Source: Paludibacteraceae bacterium | GTDB taxonomy: Bacteria > Bacteroidota > Bacteroidia > Bacteroidales > Paludibacteraceae | Direction: 5' to 3' | Length of the DNA stretch: 40,431 bases | Assembly (NCBI GenBank): GCA_017417025.1 | Contig: JAFPZY010000050.1 | Location: 1-40,431, forward strand | Shown: piece by piece, positions 33,701-40,431 of the stretch | Layout: each line of letters opens with the position of its first letter | Position numbering within the stretch: the stretch's first letter is position 1 | The notes under the pieces: generated by a model | The model's input: the letters and a program-made list of their open reading frames with translations, nothing else | Database searches by the model: none | Told to the model about the DNA's origin: nothing | Program-made: the position numbers and the translations under genes

Positions 33701-33784
33701 CACTATCACACTGAAAGAGAGATAAAAAGCGCATACCAGTGCCAAACACACTGCCAGCGTTCTTACAAGTCCTTTGTTTTGCAT
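30749..33784 (-). CDS. secDF: Fused protein translocase subunit SecDF
   Basis: 1011 residues, the Bacteroidetes SecD-SecF fusion. The SecD part includes LNLGLDLKGGMNVIMEV (53-69), a periplasmic domain with an acidic, low-complexity insertion (about 253-300), and a six-helix membrane bundle (about 510-670) containing TMGMAVDANVLIYERIREE. The SecF part follows from about 690, with LNLGIDFSGGRNYIVRF and a second bundle containing GYSINDTVVIFDRIRE. It uses the proton gradient to finish protein export. The leader from the promoter at 33913-33944 is about 125 nt. Confidence 0.96.
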   Translation of the reverse strand: MQNKGLVRTLAVCLALVCAFYLSFSVIVSHYDKKAKDYAQGDDTKEFYYQDSIATQKVWFGYTLKECREKQLNLGLDLKGGMNVIMEVSVPDILRSLSGHNTSETFNSAMALAQQKQRTSGADFVTLFIESYKEVDPNAQLASVFSTFELKDKVTLNSSNAEVEKVIREEVDGAITNSFNVLRTRIDRFGVVQPNIQRLSQAGRILIELPGIKEPERVRKLLQGSANLEFWETYELAEILPQLAQINNEYARMEMPETESAKAEEKAEEQAPTDGDIDSLVENLSSDSLAEAREEQEKAMENYKKQNPLFSRLNPSINQAGQAYPGPVVGTVHYTDTARVNAMLTSTIAKQVFPRDLRLKWTVKAIDEANSMYQLVALKAQRDGRPSLEGDVITDARADFGQLSAYANVSMSMNAEGAKSWQRITKDNIGKSIAIVLDDYVYSFPTVQNEIAGGNSQITGHFTVDEAKDLANTLKSGKMPAPARIVQEDVVGPSLGKEAIRNGLWSFVLGFVLILIYMVFYYGLIPGLIADAALLCNIFLLVGILASFSAVLTLPGIAGIVLTMGMAVDANVLIYERIREEMRAGKGMRKAIEDGFKGAISAIVDANVTSFLTGAILAIFGTGPIKGFAVTFMIGIISSFLTAVFLTRLWLESYAKRENAKQLPFTTNLMKNFLQNMNIDFVGMKKIFYIVSCTLVAIGILGLEPHIFGKLNLGIDFSGGRNYIVRFEQPVNTQEIEKSVGAVFAANNVDGENLSLRVITIGDKNQVRISTNFKINENSETIDDEIEALLYEGCKPFMSEQTTLEQFKSTEVNPDFGIMSSQKVGPAIADDITSAAFIAIICALIGIFLYILLRFRNFAYSVGAVAALAHDSVLVLGTYALLWKIMPFSMEIDQAFIAAILTVIGYSINDTVVIFDRIREYNTLYPKRDRGVNINEAINATLSRTFSTSMSTFVVLLAIFCFGGETIRGFVFALLIGVIVGTYSSMCVAPMIAKDIQDAQQRRRERKALGK

Positions 33785-33912
33785 AATTGTTTATTGGTTA
33801 TTTATATTGTTTTTCCGGCTTTGGCTCTGCTCCACGCAAATGGCACGGTGTTTTCCTGTGATTTTCACGCAGTTCACGTGCGGTTTTTACGTAGTTTGCA
33901 CAAATTAGCCTG

Positions 33913-33944
33913 CAAAGGTACTGCTTTTTTTTGGATTGTGCAAA
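33913..33944 (-). promoter_or_regulatory. Promoter of secDF
   Basis: Read leftwards: TTTG, exactly 20 nt, TACCTTTG. The gene-free stretch 33785-34255 holds this, two hairpin elements and the promoter of the next gene. Confidence 0.78.
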
Positions 33945-34015
33945 TAATTTAACATAAAAACACTCAAAAAATGAGTTTGGAGAGAATTGAGGGGGCGGAG
34001 GGTGGGGAAAATAGG

Positions 34016-34045
34016 GGGACTGGTCGTCATAGTCGTTCTAGTCCC
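34016..34045. repeat. Inverted repeat GGGACT ... AGTCCC
   Basis: Six-base arms enclose GGTCGTCATAGTCGTTCT, itself containing two GTCGT motifs. Intergenic, purpose unknown. Confidence 0.4.
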
Positions 34046-34059
34046 ACAGTGATTTATTA

Positions 34060-34080
34060 CAGGCAGAATGCCTGCGTACC
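34060..34080 (-). repeat. Single copy of the GGTACGCAGGC palindromic repeat
   Basis: On the minus strand GGTACGCAGGCATTCTGCCTG, the same element that forms the array at 40065-40421. It lies between secDF and the TPM gene. Confidence 0.7.
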
Positions 34081-34129
34081 TGGGGAGGCTGCTAAAAAGT
34101 ACGAAGCTGATTTATTTGCCGGTTTTTGG

Positions 34130-34161
34130 TTTGGATATATGAAAAAATATGCGTATCTTTG
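34130..34161 (+). promoter_or_regulatory. Promoter of the TPM-domain gene
   Basis: TTTG (34130-34133), 20 nt, TATCTTTG (34154-34161). Leader about 90 nt. Confidence 0.75.
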
Positions 34162-34255
34162 CAGCGAATTTCCAACCAACACGAAGTCACCAACACGCAC
34201 GGCTCTGCCGATCGTTCAGAGCGAAGCGGAGATAAGAAGTCACTAACATAAGATT

Positions 34256-35353
34256 ATGACAAAAAAGATTATTTATTGCCTTGCCGTGGCGGTTTGCGCT
34301 GCAACTGCGGTGCTGCGGGCAGCAACCTACGAGCCGAAGACTGTTCCCGACCCGAAAATCAAAGGGCAGTGGAACTATGTGAGCAATCCGGACTCCATCC
34401 TCTCGGCGGACGATGTTGATTACATCAACCGCTGCTGCCTCATGCTTGAGGACTCGAGCGGCGTGGAGCTGGCGGTGGTGGCGATAGAGAGCATAGGCGA
34501 TTATGCGCCCTTCGACTTCGGCTTCGAGCTGTTCCAGCGCTGGGGCATCGGCAAGGCAGGCAAGAACACCGGCGTGCTGATAACCTTCGCCTCCGCTTCG
34601 CGCAAAGTGCAAATCAACACCGGCACGGGCATAGAAGGCGTGCTGCCGGACGCGTTGTGCTCGCAGATAATTCAGGAGGACATGATCCCCCTGTTCAAGC
34701 AGGGTGATTACGGCGGCGGCCTGTGCCGTGGCGTGACCCGCATATACGAGAATTGCACCAGCGGCGACGCTCCGGAGGAGCTGCTGAACATGAAGTCGGC
34801 GACCAACAGAGGCGGCTTCGGCGGCAAGGGCACAGGAAAAGATGACGAGCCGTCGGACCTGATGGTAATCATTGTTGTTTGCATCATTGTCTTCCTTGTG
34901 CTGTTCCCGTTCCTTGCGATGGTGCTGTATCAGGGCAAGAAACAGAGCACTTTGGACGAGATTGCGCAGCGTGACGGCTGCTTCGCGAAGATGGCGGTGG
35001 TGTGCATAGTGTTCCCGTTCCTTATACCTACCATGGTGTGGTTCTGGCACAGAGCCAAGCGTCTGCGCTGCCCGCAATGCGGCAGGCAGAAATACAAGAT
35101 AGTAAGGACGGAGAAGTCCGCCGCCGGCGTGTCGCCAAAGACGAGGATGGACTTCTTCAAGTGCTCCGCCTGCGGCTACGAGCACATGGAGATGACCACG
35201 CTGCCCACCTATTCCGGCTTTTCCGGCTATTCGGGCGGTTCGTACTCAGGCGGCTCTGATTATGATAGCTCGGACTACAGCAGCTCGGACTCTGACAGCG
35301 GTTCGTGGGGCGGAGGCTCGTCATCGGGCGGCGGTGCAGGCGGCAGCTGGTGA
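34256..35353 (+). CDS. TPM-domain membrane protein with zinc ribbon and Gly/Ser tail
   Basis: 365 residues. Signal peptide (about 1-23), then a TPM domain (about 45-165: LSADDVDYINRCC, GVELAVVAI, GVLITFA, VQINTGTGIEGVLPDA). Two membrane helices lie at about 203-226 and 245-264. A four-cysteine ribbon (CPQCG...CSACG, about 275-310) and a Ser/Gly/Asp-rich tail ending in GGSW follow. TPM proteins occur in photosystem II repair and in envelope proteins such as YgcG; the role in Bacteroidales is unknown. Confidence 0.87.
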   Translation: MTKKIIYCLAVAVCAATAVLRAATYEPKTVPDPKIKGQWNYVSNPDSILSADDVDYINRCCLMLEDSSGVELAVVAIESIGDYAPFDFGFELFQRWGIGKAGKNTGVLITFASASRKVQINTGTGIEGVLPDALCSQIIQEDMIPLFKQGDYGGGLCRGVTRIYENCTSGDAPEELLNMKSATNRGGFGGKGTGKDDEPSDLMVIIVVCIIVFLVLFPFLAMVLYQGKKQSTLDEIAQRDGCFAKMAVVCIVFPFLIPTMVWFWHRAKRLRCPQCGRQKYKIVRTEKSAAGVSPKTRMDFFKCSACGYEHMEMTTLPTYSGFSGYSGGSYSGGSDYDSSDYSSSDSDSGSWGGGSSSGGGAGGSW

Positions 35354-35391
35354 TTGTGTAGCAGGGGGATACGTTTTTTATTGCGGATATA

Positions 35392-35423
35392 TTTGCAGGA
35401 ATAAAATATTTTCCGTAATTTTG
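35392..35423 (+). promoter_or_regulatory. Promoter of the dNK-xer-hpf-trx-antiporter operon
   Basis: TTTG (35392-35395), exactly 20 nt, TAATTTTG (35416-35423). It rules out the longer start of the first kinase at 35431. Confidence 0.75.
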
Positions 35424-35451
35424 CGGCGGATTGCGTGCTGCAGACATCGGG

Positions 35452-36078
35452 ATGTACATCGCCATTGCAGGAAATATAGGTGCCGGAAAAACAACGCTGA
35501 CCAAGATGCTGGCGCGTTACTACGGCTGGGAGCCGCGCTTCGAAAGCGTGGGCTTCAACCCCTATCTCGAGGACTATTACGGCGACATACCCCGCTGGTC
35601 CTTCTGCCTCGAGACCTACTTCCTCAAAGAGCGCTTCAAGGACATGCTGGCGGTCATGAAGGCCGACCACACCATCGTCCAGGACCGCAGCATCTTCGAG
35701 GGGGTGCATGTCTTCGTCACCAACAACTACATGCGGGGCGACCTCAGCAAGCGCGACTACGACACCTACATGGAGCTCTTCTCCCTCATGAAACGCCTCA
35801 TGCGCCTGCCCGACCTGATGATCTACCTGCGCAAGTCAGTACCCGCACTCGTCAGGCAGATTCAGAAACGCGGACGCGAATACGAGCAGGGCATGCAGAT
35901 TGACTACCTCCGCGACCTTAACAACCGCTACGAGGACTTCATCTACCGCCAGTACGAAGGCAAAGTGCTCGTCATCGAGTCCGACGCAATGGACTTTGAA
36001 AACAACCCCGCGGACTTCCGCATCATAACCGACAAAATAGACGCACAGCTCTTCGGGCTGTTCGCACAGAACAACTAA
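35452..36078 (+). CDS. Deoxynucleoside kinase, first copy
   Basis: 208 residues from the ATG at 35452. P-loop GNIGAGKTT near 7-15. The DRS-type motif is in VQDRSIFEG near 75, with the lid region KRGREYEQ near 140-147. It phosphorylates deoxynucleosides in the salvage pathway; specificity (dA/dG or dC/dT) cannot be read here. Followed after 12 bp by a paralogue with about 60% visible identity. Similar tandem kinases elsewhere form heterodimers, which may hold here. Confidence 0.9.
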   Translation: MYIAIAGNIGAGKTTLTKMLARYYGWEPRFESVGFNPYLEDYYGDIPRWSFCLETYFLKERFKDMLAVMKADHTIVQDRSIFEGVHVFVTNNYMRGDLSKRDYDTYMELFSLMKRLMRLPDLMIYLRKSVPALVRQIQKRGREYEQGMQIDYLRDLNNRYEDFIYRQYEGKVLVIESDAMDFENNPADFRIITDKIDAQLFGLFAQNN

Positions 36079-36090
36079 ATACTCAACATT

Positions 36091-36744
36091 ATGCACATAG
36101 CAATAGCAGGAAACATCGGCTGCGGCAAGACTACTCTCACCAACATGCTTGCCAAACACTACGGCTGGACACCACGCTTCGAAAGCGTGGACTTCAACCC
36201 CTATCTCGAAGATTTCTACGGCGACATGGCGCGCTGGTCGTTCAACCTGCAGGTCTATTTCCTCAACAAACGCTTCAAGGACGTGGTCGAAATATCGCAG
36301 TCCGACCAATACATCATTCAGGACCGCACCATCTACGAGGACGCGCGCATCTTCGCCCCAAACCTCCACGAGCAAGGCTATATGTCCGACCGCGACTTCG
36401 ACAACTACACCGACCTCTTCAACCTGATGATGACGCTCGTCAAGATGCCAGACCTTATGATATATATACGCTCCTCCATTCCCAATCTCGTCGCGCAGAT
36501 TCAGAAACGCGGACGTGAGTACGAAGCAAGCATGCGCATTGACTATCTGCAGGGCCTTAACGACAAGTACGAAGCCTGGATACGCGACTACAAAGGCCAA
36601 CTCCTCATCATCGACGGCGACCACGTCAAGTTCGCGCAGAACCCCGAGGACTTCCGCTTTGTCACCGACCGCATCGATGCCGAGCTCTTCGGACTCTTCC
36701 CCTTTGAGACTTCCGGAGACAGGGGCAAGGAAATTAACGACTGA
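36091..36744 (+). CDS. Deoxynucleoside kinase, second copy
   Basis: 217 residues. P-loop GNIGCGKTT near 7-15, IQDRTIYED near 75, and KRGREYEASM near 140. It differs from the first copy in the substrate-pocket stretch (RWSFNLQVYFL against RWSFCLETYFL) and has a 10-residue C-terminal extension (TSGDRGKEIND). Same operon; probably the other half of a kinase pair with distinct base preference (inference). Confidence 0.9.
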   Translation: MHIAIAGNIGCGKTTLTNMLAKHYGWTPRFESVDFNPYLEDFYGDMARWSFNLQVYFLNKRFKDVVEISQSDQYIIQDRTIYEDARIFAPNLHEQGYMSDRDFDNYTDLFNLMMTLVKMPDLMIYIRSSIPNLVAQIQKRGREYEASMRIDYLQGLNDKYEAWIRDYKGQLLIIDGDHVKFAQNPEDFRFVTDRIDAELFGLFPFETSGDRGKEIND

Positions 36745-36752
36745 CCGCACAC

Positions 36753-37646
36753 GTGATTGAACATTTCCTCACATATCTTGAAGTCGAGAAACGCTACTCG
36801 CCATGCACCGTCACTGCCTACCGCAACGACCTCTCCGAGTTCTGCGGCTGGCTCGGGTGGACCATTGACGAATACAACCCCGCCGAAGTGACCGAAGGAG
36901 ATGTCAAAGAGTGGATCGTCCATCTCATGGAGGAAAACAACAACTCGCCGCGCAGCGTCAAGCAGAAACTCGCGGCTCTGCACTCCCTCTACCGCTTCCT
37001 GCTGCGCACCGGCAAAGTGGACAAGGACATAACGCTGCGGGTACATGCACCCAAAACCGACAAACCACTCCCCGTCTTCTTCAAGCCGGCTGAAATGGAG
37101 GCGGCTGCCGCTTTCGACCACGACGCGGACGACAAGGAGAGCATACGCAACTGCCTCATCATACAGATGCTTTACCAGACAGGCATGCGCCGCGCGGAGA
37201 TGGCGGGACTCAAAGACTCCGACATCGACACACTCCAGGGACAGATACGGGTCTTCGGCAAACGCAGCAAAGAGCGCATCATACCCATCGGACGGAACCT
37301 GTGCGACATGATTGAACGCTACCGCGAAGCCAAAGGAGGTGACTATGGCACGTTTTTTGTACAATGGAAAAAGGACGGCTCCGCCGTGCCGCTTACGGCC
37401 AGCGCGCTTTACACCATCGTGCGAGGCCGAATGGGGGAAGTCTCAACGCTCAAAAAACACTCCCCGCACGTGCTCAGGCATACTTTTGCCACGGCCATGC
37501 TCGACAACGGGGCGGACATACGCACCATACAGCAGCTGCTCGGGCATGCCTCGCTCGCCGCAACCCAGATTTATACGCATACTACTTTCGAACAGATAAA
37601 AAATACATACAACAACGCCCACCCCAGGGCGAAAAACAAACAATAA
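36753..37646 (+). CDS. Tyrosine recombinase, XerC/XerD type
   Basis: 297 residues, GTG start at 36753, 8 bases after the previous stop. N-terminal SAM-like core-binding domain (about 1-90). Catalytic residues are R146 (TGMRRAEM), H239 and R242 (HVLRH), H265 (LLGHAS) and Y274 (QIYTH), with the K of GKRSKER in the beta-hairpin. Usual length for chromosome dimer resolution recombinases. The operon position next to hpf argues for a housekeeping Xer rather than an integrase; XerC versus XerD cannot be decided. Confidence 0.88.
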   Translation: MIEHFLTYLEVEKRYSPCTVTAYRNDLSEFCGWLGWTIDEYNPAEVTEGDVKEWIVHLMEENNNSPRSVKQKLAALHSLYRFLLRTGKVDKDITLRVHAPKTDKPLPVFFKPAEMEAAAAFDHDADDKESIRNCLIIQMLYQTGMRRAEMAGLKDSDIDTLQGQIRVFGKRSKERIIPIGRNLCDMIERYREAKGGDYGTFFVQWKKDGSAVPLTASALYTIVRGRMGEVSTLKKHSPHVLRHTFATAMLDNGADIRTIQQLLGHASLAATQIYTHTTFEQIKNTYNNAHPRAKNKQ

Positions 37647-37660
37647 AAAAGGAGGTTACT

Positions 37661-37948
37661 ATGAAACTTGACAGACAAGCCGTCAATTTCGACATCGCTG
37701 AACGACTGGAAAAGTACATCGAGAAAAAAACACGCCGTTATGAGAAACTGCTGCCCGAAGCCGCAGAACTCATCATACGCATGACTGTTGTCAAACCCGA
37801 AACCAACCTCAACAAGGAAACGCAGGTGCGTATCCTCGGAGTGGGGCAGGAACTCTTCGCCGAAAAAACATGCGACACATTCGAGCAGGGCATCGACGAA
37901 TGTCTCGAAGCGCTTGACCGGCAGCTCGAAAAACTAAAAGACAGATAA
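37661..37948 (+). CDS. hpf: Ribosome hibernation promoting factor, HPF/RaiA family
   Basis: 95 residues, the short form (FDIAERLEKYIEKKTRRYEKL, VQVRIL-like strand TQVRILGVGQELFAEKT, AL DRQLEKLKDR-type end). It binds the 30S subunit and inactivates ribosomes in stationary phase. The start has a near-perfect Shine-Dalgarno AAGGAGG seven bases before ATG, unusual in Bacteroidetes. It follows the recombinase by 14 bp. Confidence 0.86.
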   Translation: MKLDRQAVNFDIAERLEKYIEKKTRRYEKLLPEAAELIIRMTVVKPETNLNKETQVRILGVGQELFAEKTCDTFEQGIDECLEALDRQLEKLKDR

Positions 37949-37951
37949 ACC

Positions 37952-38404
37952 ATGCACCGCAGACTCCTTCTGTTCGGCACCTTGCTCTGTTGCGCGCTAC
38001 TGCTCATGCCGATGCGCGCAACAGCGCAGCAGGTGAACTATATCACCACCGACGACTTCAAAAAACTTGTTTTTGACTATACCAAAAACAAGGACTGGAA
38101 GTACGCCGGCAAAAAGCCGTGCGTCATCGACTTCTACACCACCTGGTGCGGACCATGCAAACGACTCGCCCCCATCATGGAGGAACTGGCGGAGCAGTAC
38201 AAAGGGAAAGTCCTTTTCTACAAAGCCGACACCGAGCGTGAACGCGAACTGGCATACGTCTTCCGGATTTCAAGCATTCCGCAGGTGCTCTATATCCCGC
38301 AAAACGGACAGCCCGTCCTCCTCAAAGGGCTCTACCCCAAAGAGAGCATCATACAGATTATCGACGAACACCTCCTCGGCAAGAAGCCCGATACGCAAAA
38401 ATAA
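37952..38404 (+). CDS. Exported thioredoxin-fold protein
   Basis: 150 residues. Signal peptide through about 26 (LLLMPMRATAQ), then a thioredoxin fold with the active site WCGPC at 65-69 and the cis-Pro in ISSIPQVLYI. Predicted periplasmic disulfide oxidoreductase. It starts three bases after hpf. Confidence 0.9.
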   Translation: MHRRLLLFGTLLCCALLLMPMRATAQQVNYITTDDFKKLVFDYTKNKDWKYAGKKPCVIDFYTTWCGPCKRLAPIMEELAEQYKGKVLFYKADTERERELAYVFRISSIPQVLYIPQNGQPVLLKGLYPKESIIQIIDEHLLGKKPDTQK

Positions 38405-38418
38405 TACACCCCGCACCT

Positions 38419-40050
38419 ATGGAAATAGAGTTCATGCTGCTCATATTGAGCCTGTTGTTCTTTGCCAGTATCTTCACCGACCGCATCGGCACCCGCTTCG
38501 GGGTGCCTGCATTGCTCTTGTTCCTCGCCGTCGGAATGATCTTCGGCCCCGACGGACTCGGCAAGTGGATTAGCGACGACGGGGCAGGCTTCATCTCGTC
38601 TATCAATATAGGCAGCGCACAGGCGATAGGAACCATCTCGCTCTGTGTCATACTCTTTTCCGGCGGTATGGACACCAGACTGTCCGACATCAAGCCCGTA
38701 CTCGGCCCGGGGGGCACACTGGCCACGCTCGGAGTGCTGCTCACGGCGCTTATATCCGGCACGCTCATCTATCTTGTCGTAGGCTGGGTGCAGGCCGTTC
38801 TCTCCGTGAGCTTTGCCACTGCCCTGCTGATGGCGGCCACCATGTCCTCCACCGACTCCGCAAGCGTCTTCTCCATACTGCGCACCAACAGCATGGGGCT
38901 CAAACACAATCTGCGCCCGCTGCTTGAACTCGAGTCCGGTGCCAACGACCCCATGGCGTATATACTCACCATCACTCTCATCGGCATCGTCACTGCCACA
39001 GCCACCGAGGTCACTGCACTCTCTATCGCGCAGGACATCGTCATTCAGCTGATTGTCGGAGCCTTCATGGGCTTTGCTCTCGGCAAAACGGCTGTCGCGC
39101 TCATGCGCAAGGTGCAGCTGACCAACGAGAGTCTTTACCCCATAATGATTCTCACCTTCTGCATCTTCATCTTCGCCGTCACCTATTTTATGAAGGGCAA
39201 CAGCTATCTCGCTGTCTATATAGGCGGACTGATGATTGGCAACAGCAAGTTCGTCCGCAAACGCCAGACCAAGTCCTTCTTCGACGGACTCACATGGCTC
39301 TGCCAGCTTATCATGTTCCTCATGCTCGGACTCATGGTCAAGCCGCACGAACTGGTGCAGCTCGAAGTCTGGCTGCCGGGAGTCATTATCAGTATTGTCA
39401 CTATCTTTATCTCGCGCCCCCTCTCTGTCTTCCTGTGCCTGTGGCCTTTCAAGGAGTTCCAGAACCGCGACAAACTCTTTGTCAGCTGGGTCGGGCTTAA
39501 AGGGGCGGTGCCTATCATCTTCGCCATACTCTGCCAGGCTAACAACGTGCCGCATGCGGGGCTCCTCTTCAATGTGGTCTTCCTCTGCACGCTTGTCTCG
39601 CTGCTCGTGCAGGGCACTACGCTCAGCGCCATGGCGCGGAGCCTCCACCTCGACATAAAGGCGGAGGAGAAGAACCGGCTACTTTATTTCGACATCGACC
39701 TGCCAGAAGAGATTGAGCAGTATGCACACGAAACGGTCATCACCGAAGATATGCTCGCCAACGGCAACTGCCTCAAGGACATGGCTATTCCGGGCAACGT
39801 GCGTGTTATGATGATGCGCCGCGGGGAGAACTTCCGTGTCCCCAACGGCTCCACTCCTCTCAAGGCGGGCGACCAGCTGCTGGTCATCACCGAGGAGGAC
39901 ATGGCGCGTGTGCAGCAGGTGCAGGACGAGGAGGACGACTACGCTCTCAACGAATGGGGCATGCAGCTCATCAACCACACCGGCTCTTTCTTCCGCGACC
40001 GCTGGCACCGCATCCAGCAAAACGAAAAGCGCCTCCTCCGCAAACCCTAA
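38419..40050 (+). CDS. CPA-type potassium/proton antiporter with TrkA-C domain
   Basis: 543 residues. About 12-13 membrane helices cover residues 1-400, including the conserved TMSSTDSASVFSIL and LELESGANDPMAYIL stretches (ND ion-binding motif). A C-terminal TrkA-C/RCK_C-like domain (about 455-500, IPGNVRVMMMRRGENF...GDQLLVITEEDM) probably binds a regulatory ligand. Resembles the NhaP2/CvrA group that extrudes K+ or Na+ for H+. Last gene of the operon. Confidence 0.88.
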   Translation: MEIEFMLLILSLLFFASIFTDRIGTRFGVPALLLFLAVGMIFGPDGLGKWISDDGAGFISSINIGSAQAIGTISLCVILFSGGMDTRLSDIKPVLGPGGTLATLGVLLTALISGTLIYLVVGWVQAVLSVSFATALLMAATMSSTDSASVFSILRTNSMGLKHNLRPLLELESGANDPMAYILTITLIGIVTATATEVTALSIAQDIVIQLIVGAFMGFALGKTAVALMRKVQLTNESLYPIMILTFCIFIFAVTYFMKGNSYLAVYIGGLMIGNSKFVRKRQTKSFFDGLTWLCQLIMFLMLGLMVKPHELVQLEVWLPGVIISIVTIFISRPLSVFLCLWPFKEFQNRDKLFVSWVGLKGAVPIIFAILCQANNVPHAGLLFNVVFLCTLVSLLVQGTTLSAMARSLHLDIKAEEKNRLLYFDIDLPEEIEQYAHETVITEDMLANGNCLKDMAIPGNVRVMMMRRGENFRVPNGSTPLKAGDQLLVITEEDMARVQQVQDEEDDYALNEWGMQLINHTGSFFRDRWHRIQQNEKRLLRKP

Positions 40051-40064
40051 CCCCCTCCTCTTCT

Positions 40065-40421
40065 GGGTACGCAGGCTTCCAGCCTGCGGTAGTAGTAGCG
40101 TTGCATTCTCAATTCTCAATTGCCAATTGCCCCTCCCCACCGGGTACGCAGGCTTCCAGCCTGCGGTAGTAGTAGCGTTGCATTCTCAATTCTCAATTGC
40201 CAATTGTCCCCCCTCCGGGTACGCCCACCGGGTACGCAGGCATCCTGCCTGCGGTTTCTCTTCGTTATGTTCGCGGAGCTTCAGCTCCGTGTTTTGAGTA
40301 TCGATTGCCCACCGGGTACGCAGGCTTCCAGCCTGCGGTTTCTCTTCGTTATGTTCGCGGAGCTTCAGCTCCGTGTTTTGAGTATCGATTCTCCACCGGG
40401 TACGCAGGCTTCCAGCCTGCG
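40065..40421 (+). repeat. Array of five CGCAGGC/GCCTGCG palindromes with two alternating spacer types
   Basis: GGGTACGCAGGCTTCCAGCC begins elements at about 40065, 40142, 40229, 40313 and 40397, spaced 77-87 bp; a truncated copy is at 40216. The first two elements are followed by TAGTAGTAGCGTTGCATTC and CTCAATTGCCAATTG; the fifth shows the same TAGTAGTAG at the window edge. The third and fourth are followed by TTTCTCTTCGTTATG and the second palindrome CGGAGCTTCAGCTCCG. The array runs past the window. No gene lies in 40051-40431. Confidence 0.85.
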
Positions 40422-40431
40422 GTAGTAGTAG

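Noticed and set aside
37345-37599. Overlapping 84-codon frame inside the recombinase gene preceded by AAAGGAGGTGACT
   Set aside because: The sequence before its ATG resembles the hpf ribosome site, but it encodes KGGDYG of the recombinase. The peptide is Arg/Pro/Ser-rich with no family, as expected of a shifted frame in GC-rich DNA.
40065-40421. Regularly spaced repeats resembling a CRISPR array
   Set aside because: The spacers are themselves repeated in two families, the repeats are near-perfect palindromes, spacing is 77-87 bp, and no cas gene is nearby.
1-40431. tRNA or rRNA genes, including as island attachment sites
   Set aside because: I found no cloverleaf with a GTTCGA-type arm plus matching stems, and no rRNA segments, by eye; a tRNA search program would be decisive.

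Overview
The window comes from a member of the Bacteroidales; the genus cannot be fixed from the sequence. Ten transcription starts carry the Bacteroidetes-type promoter (TTG or TTTG, a 20-nt spacer, then TAnnTTTG). Shine-Dalgarno sequences are rare. The housekeeping genes (TamB, fused SecDF, clpP-clpX, TPM-domain protein, tandem deoxynucleoside kinases) are typical of that order.

Layout. (1) 1-3400 is a leftward defence-type cassette. It holds a SIR2-domain protein cut by the window edge, an AbiC-like membrane protein split by a frameshift in an A7 tract, a full-length DUF1016/YhcG PDDEXK protein, and an overlapping gene that keeps only the DUF1016 N-terminal part. (2) 3570-9990 is GC-rich core sequence: a PlsC-like acyltransferase, a YifB/ComM-like AAA protein and TamB. 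(3) 10190-24000 is an AT-rich accessory island. It holds a heptamer-repeat tract, a truncated O6-alkylguanine-DNA methyltransferase, a DUF4143-type ATPase, an IS256-like insertion sequence, an HNH nuclease, five leftward genes (four membrane proteins with N-terminal zinc ribbons and one exported TPR protein), a lipoprotein, a LERLWGYV-type protein, a membrane-anchored Ser/Thr kinase, and an AbiF/AbiD-type HEPN protein facing a small structured RNA. (4) 24058-40050 is core again: an operon of lipoprotein, SRPBCC protein, psd and deoC; an rRNA-methyltransferase-like gene; clpPX; secDF; a TPM-domain protein; and a rightward six-gene operon of two dNKs, a tyrosine recombinase, HPF, thioredoxin and a CPA-type antiporter. 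(5) 40065-40431 is an array of palindromic repeats that continues past the window.

The strongest system-level observation is the pair at 22878-23743. An Abi_2-family HEPN toxin-like gene lies head to head with a perfect promoter that drives no ORF. That promoter drives a compact hairpin with a GNRA loop followed by a T-run. This matches the toxin plus RNA-antitoxin organisation known for AbiF, the family proposed to be ancestral to Cas13. This module and the AbiC and DUF1016 modules are each bracketed by copies of one dispersed TCTCGGTCATC-rich repeat. Less well described is the zinc-ribbon/TM protein cluster, whose members share an N-terminal module down to the DNA level and sit behind a long leader with two perfect hairpins.
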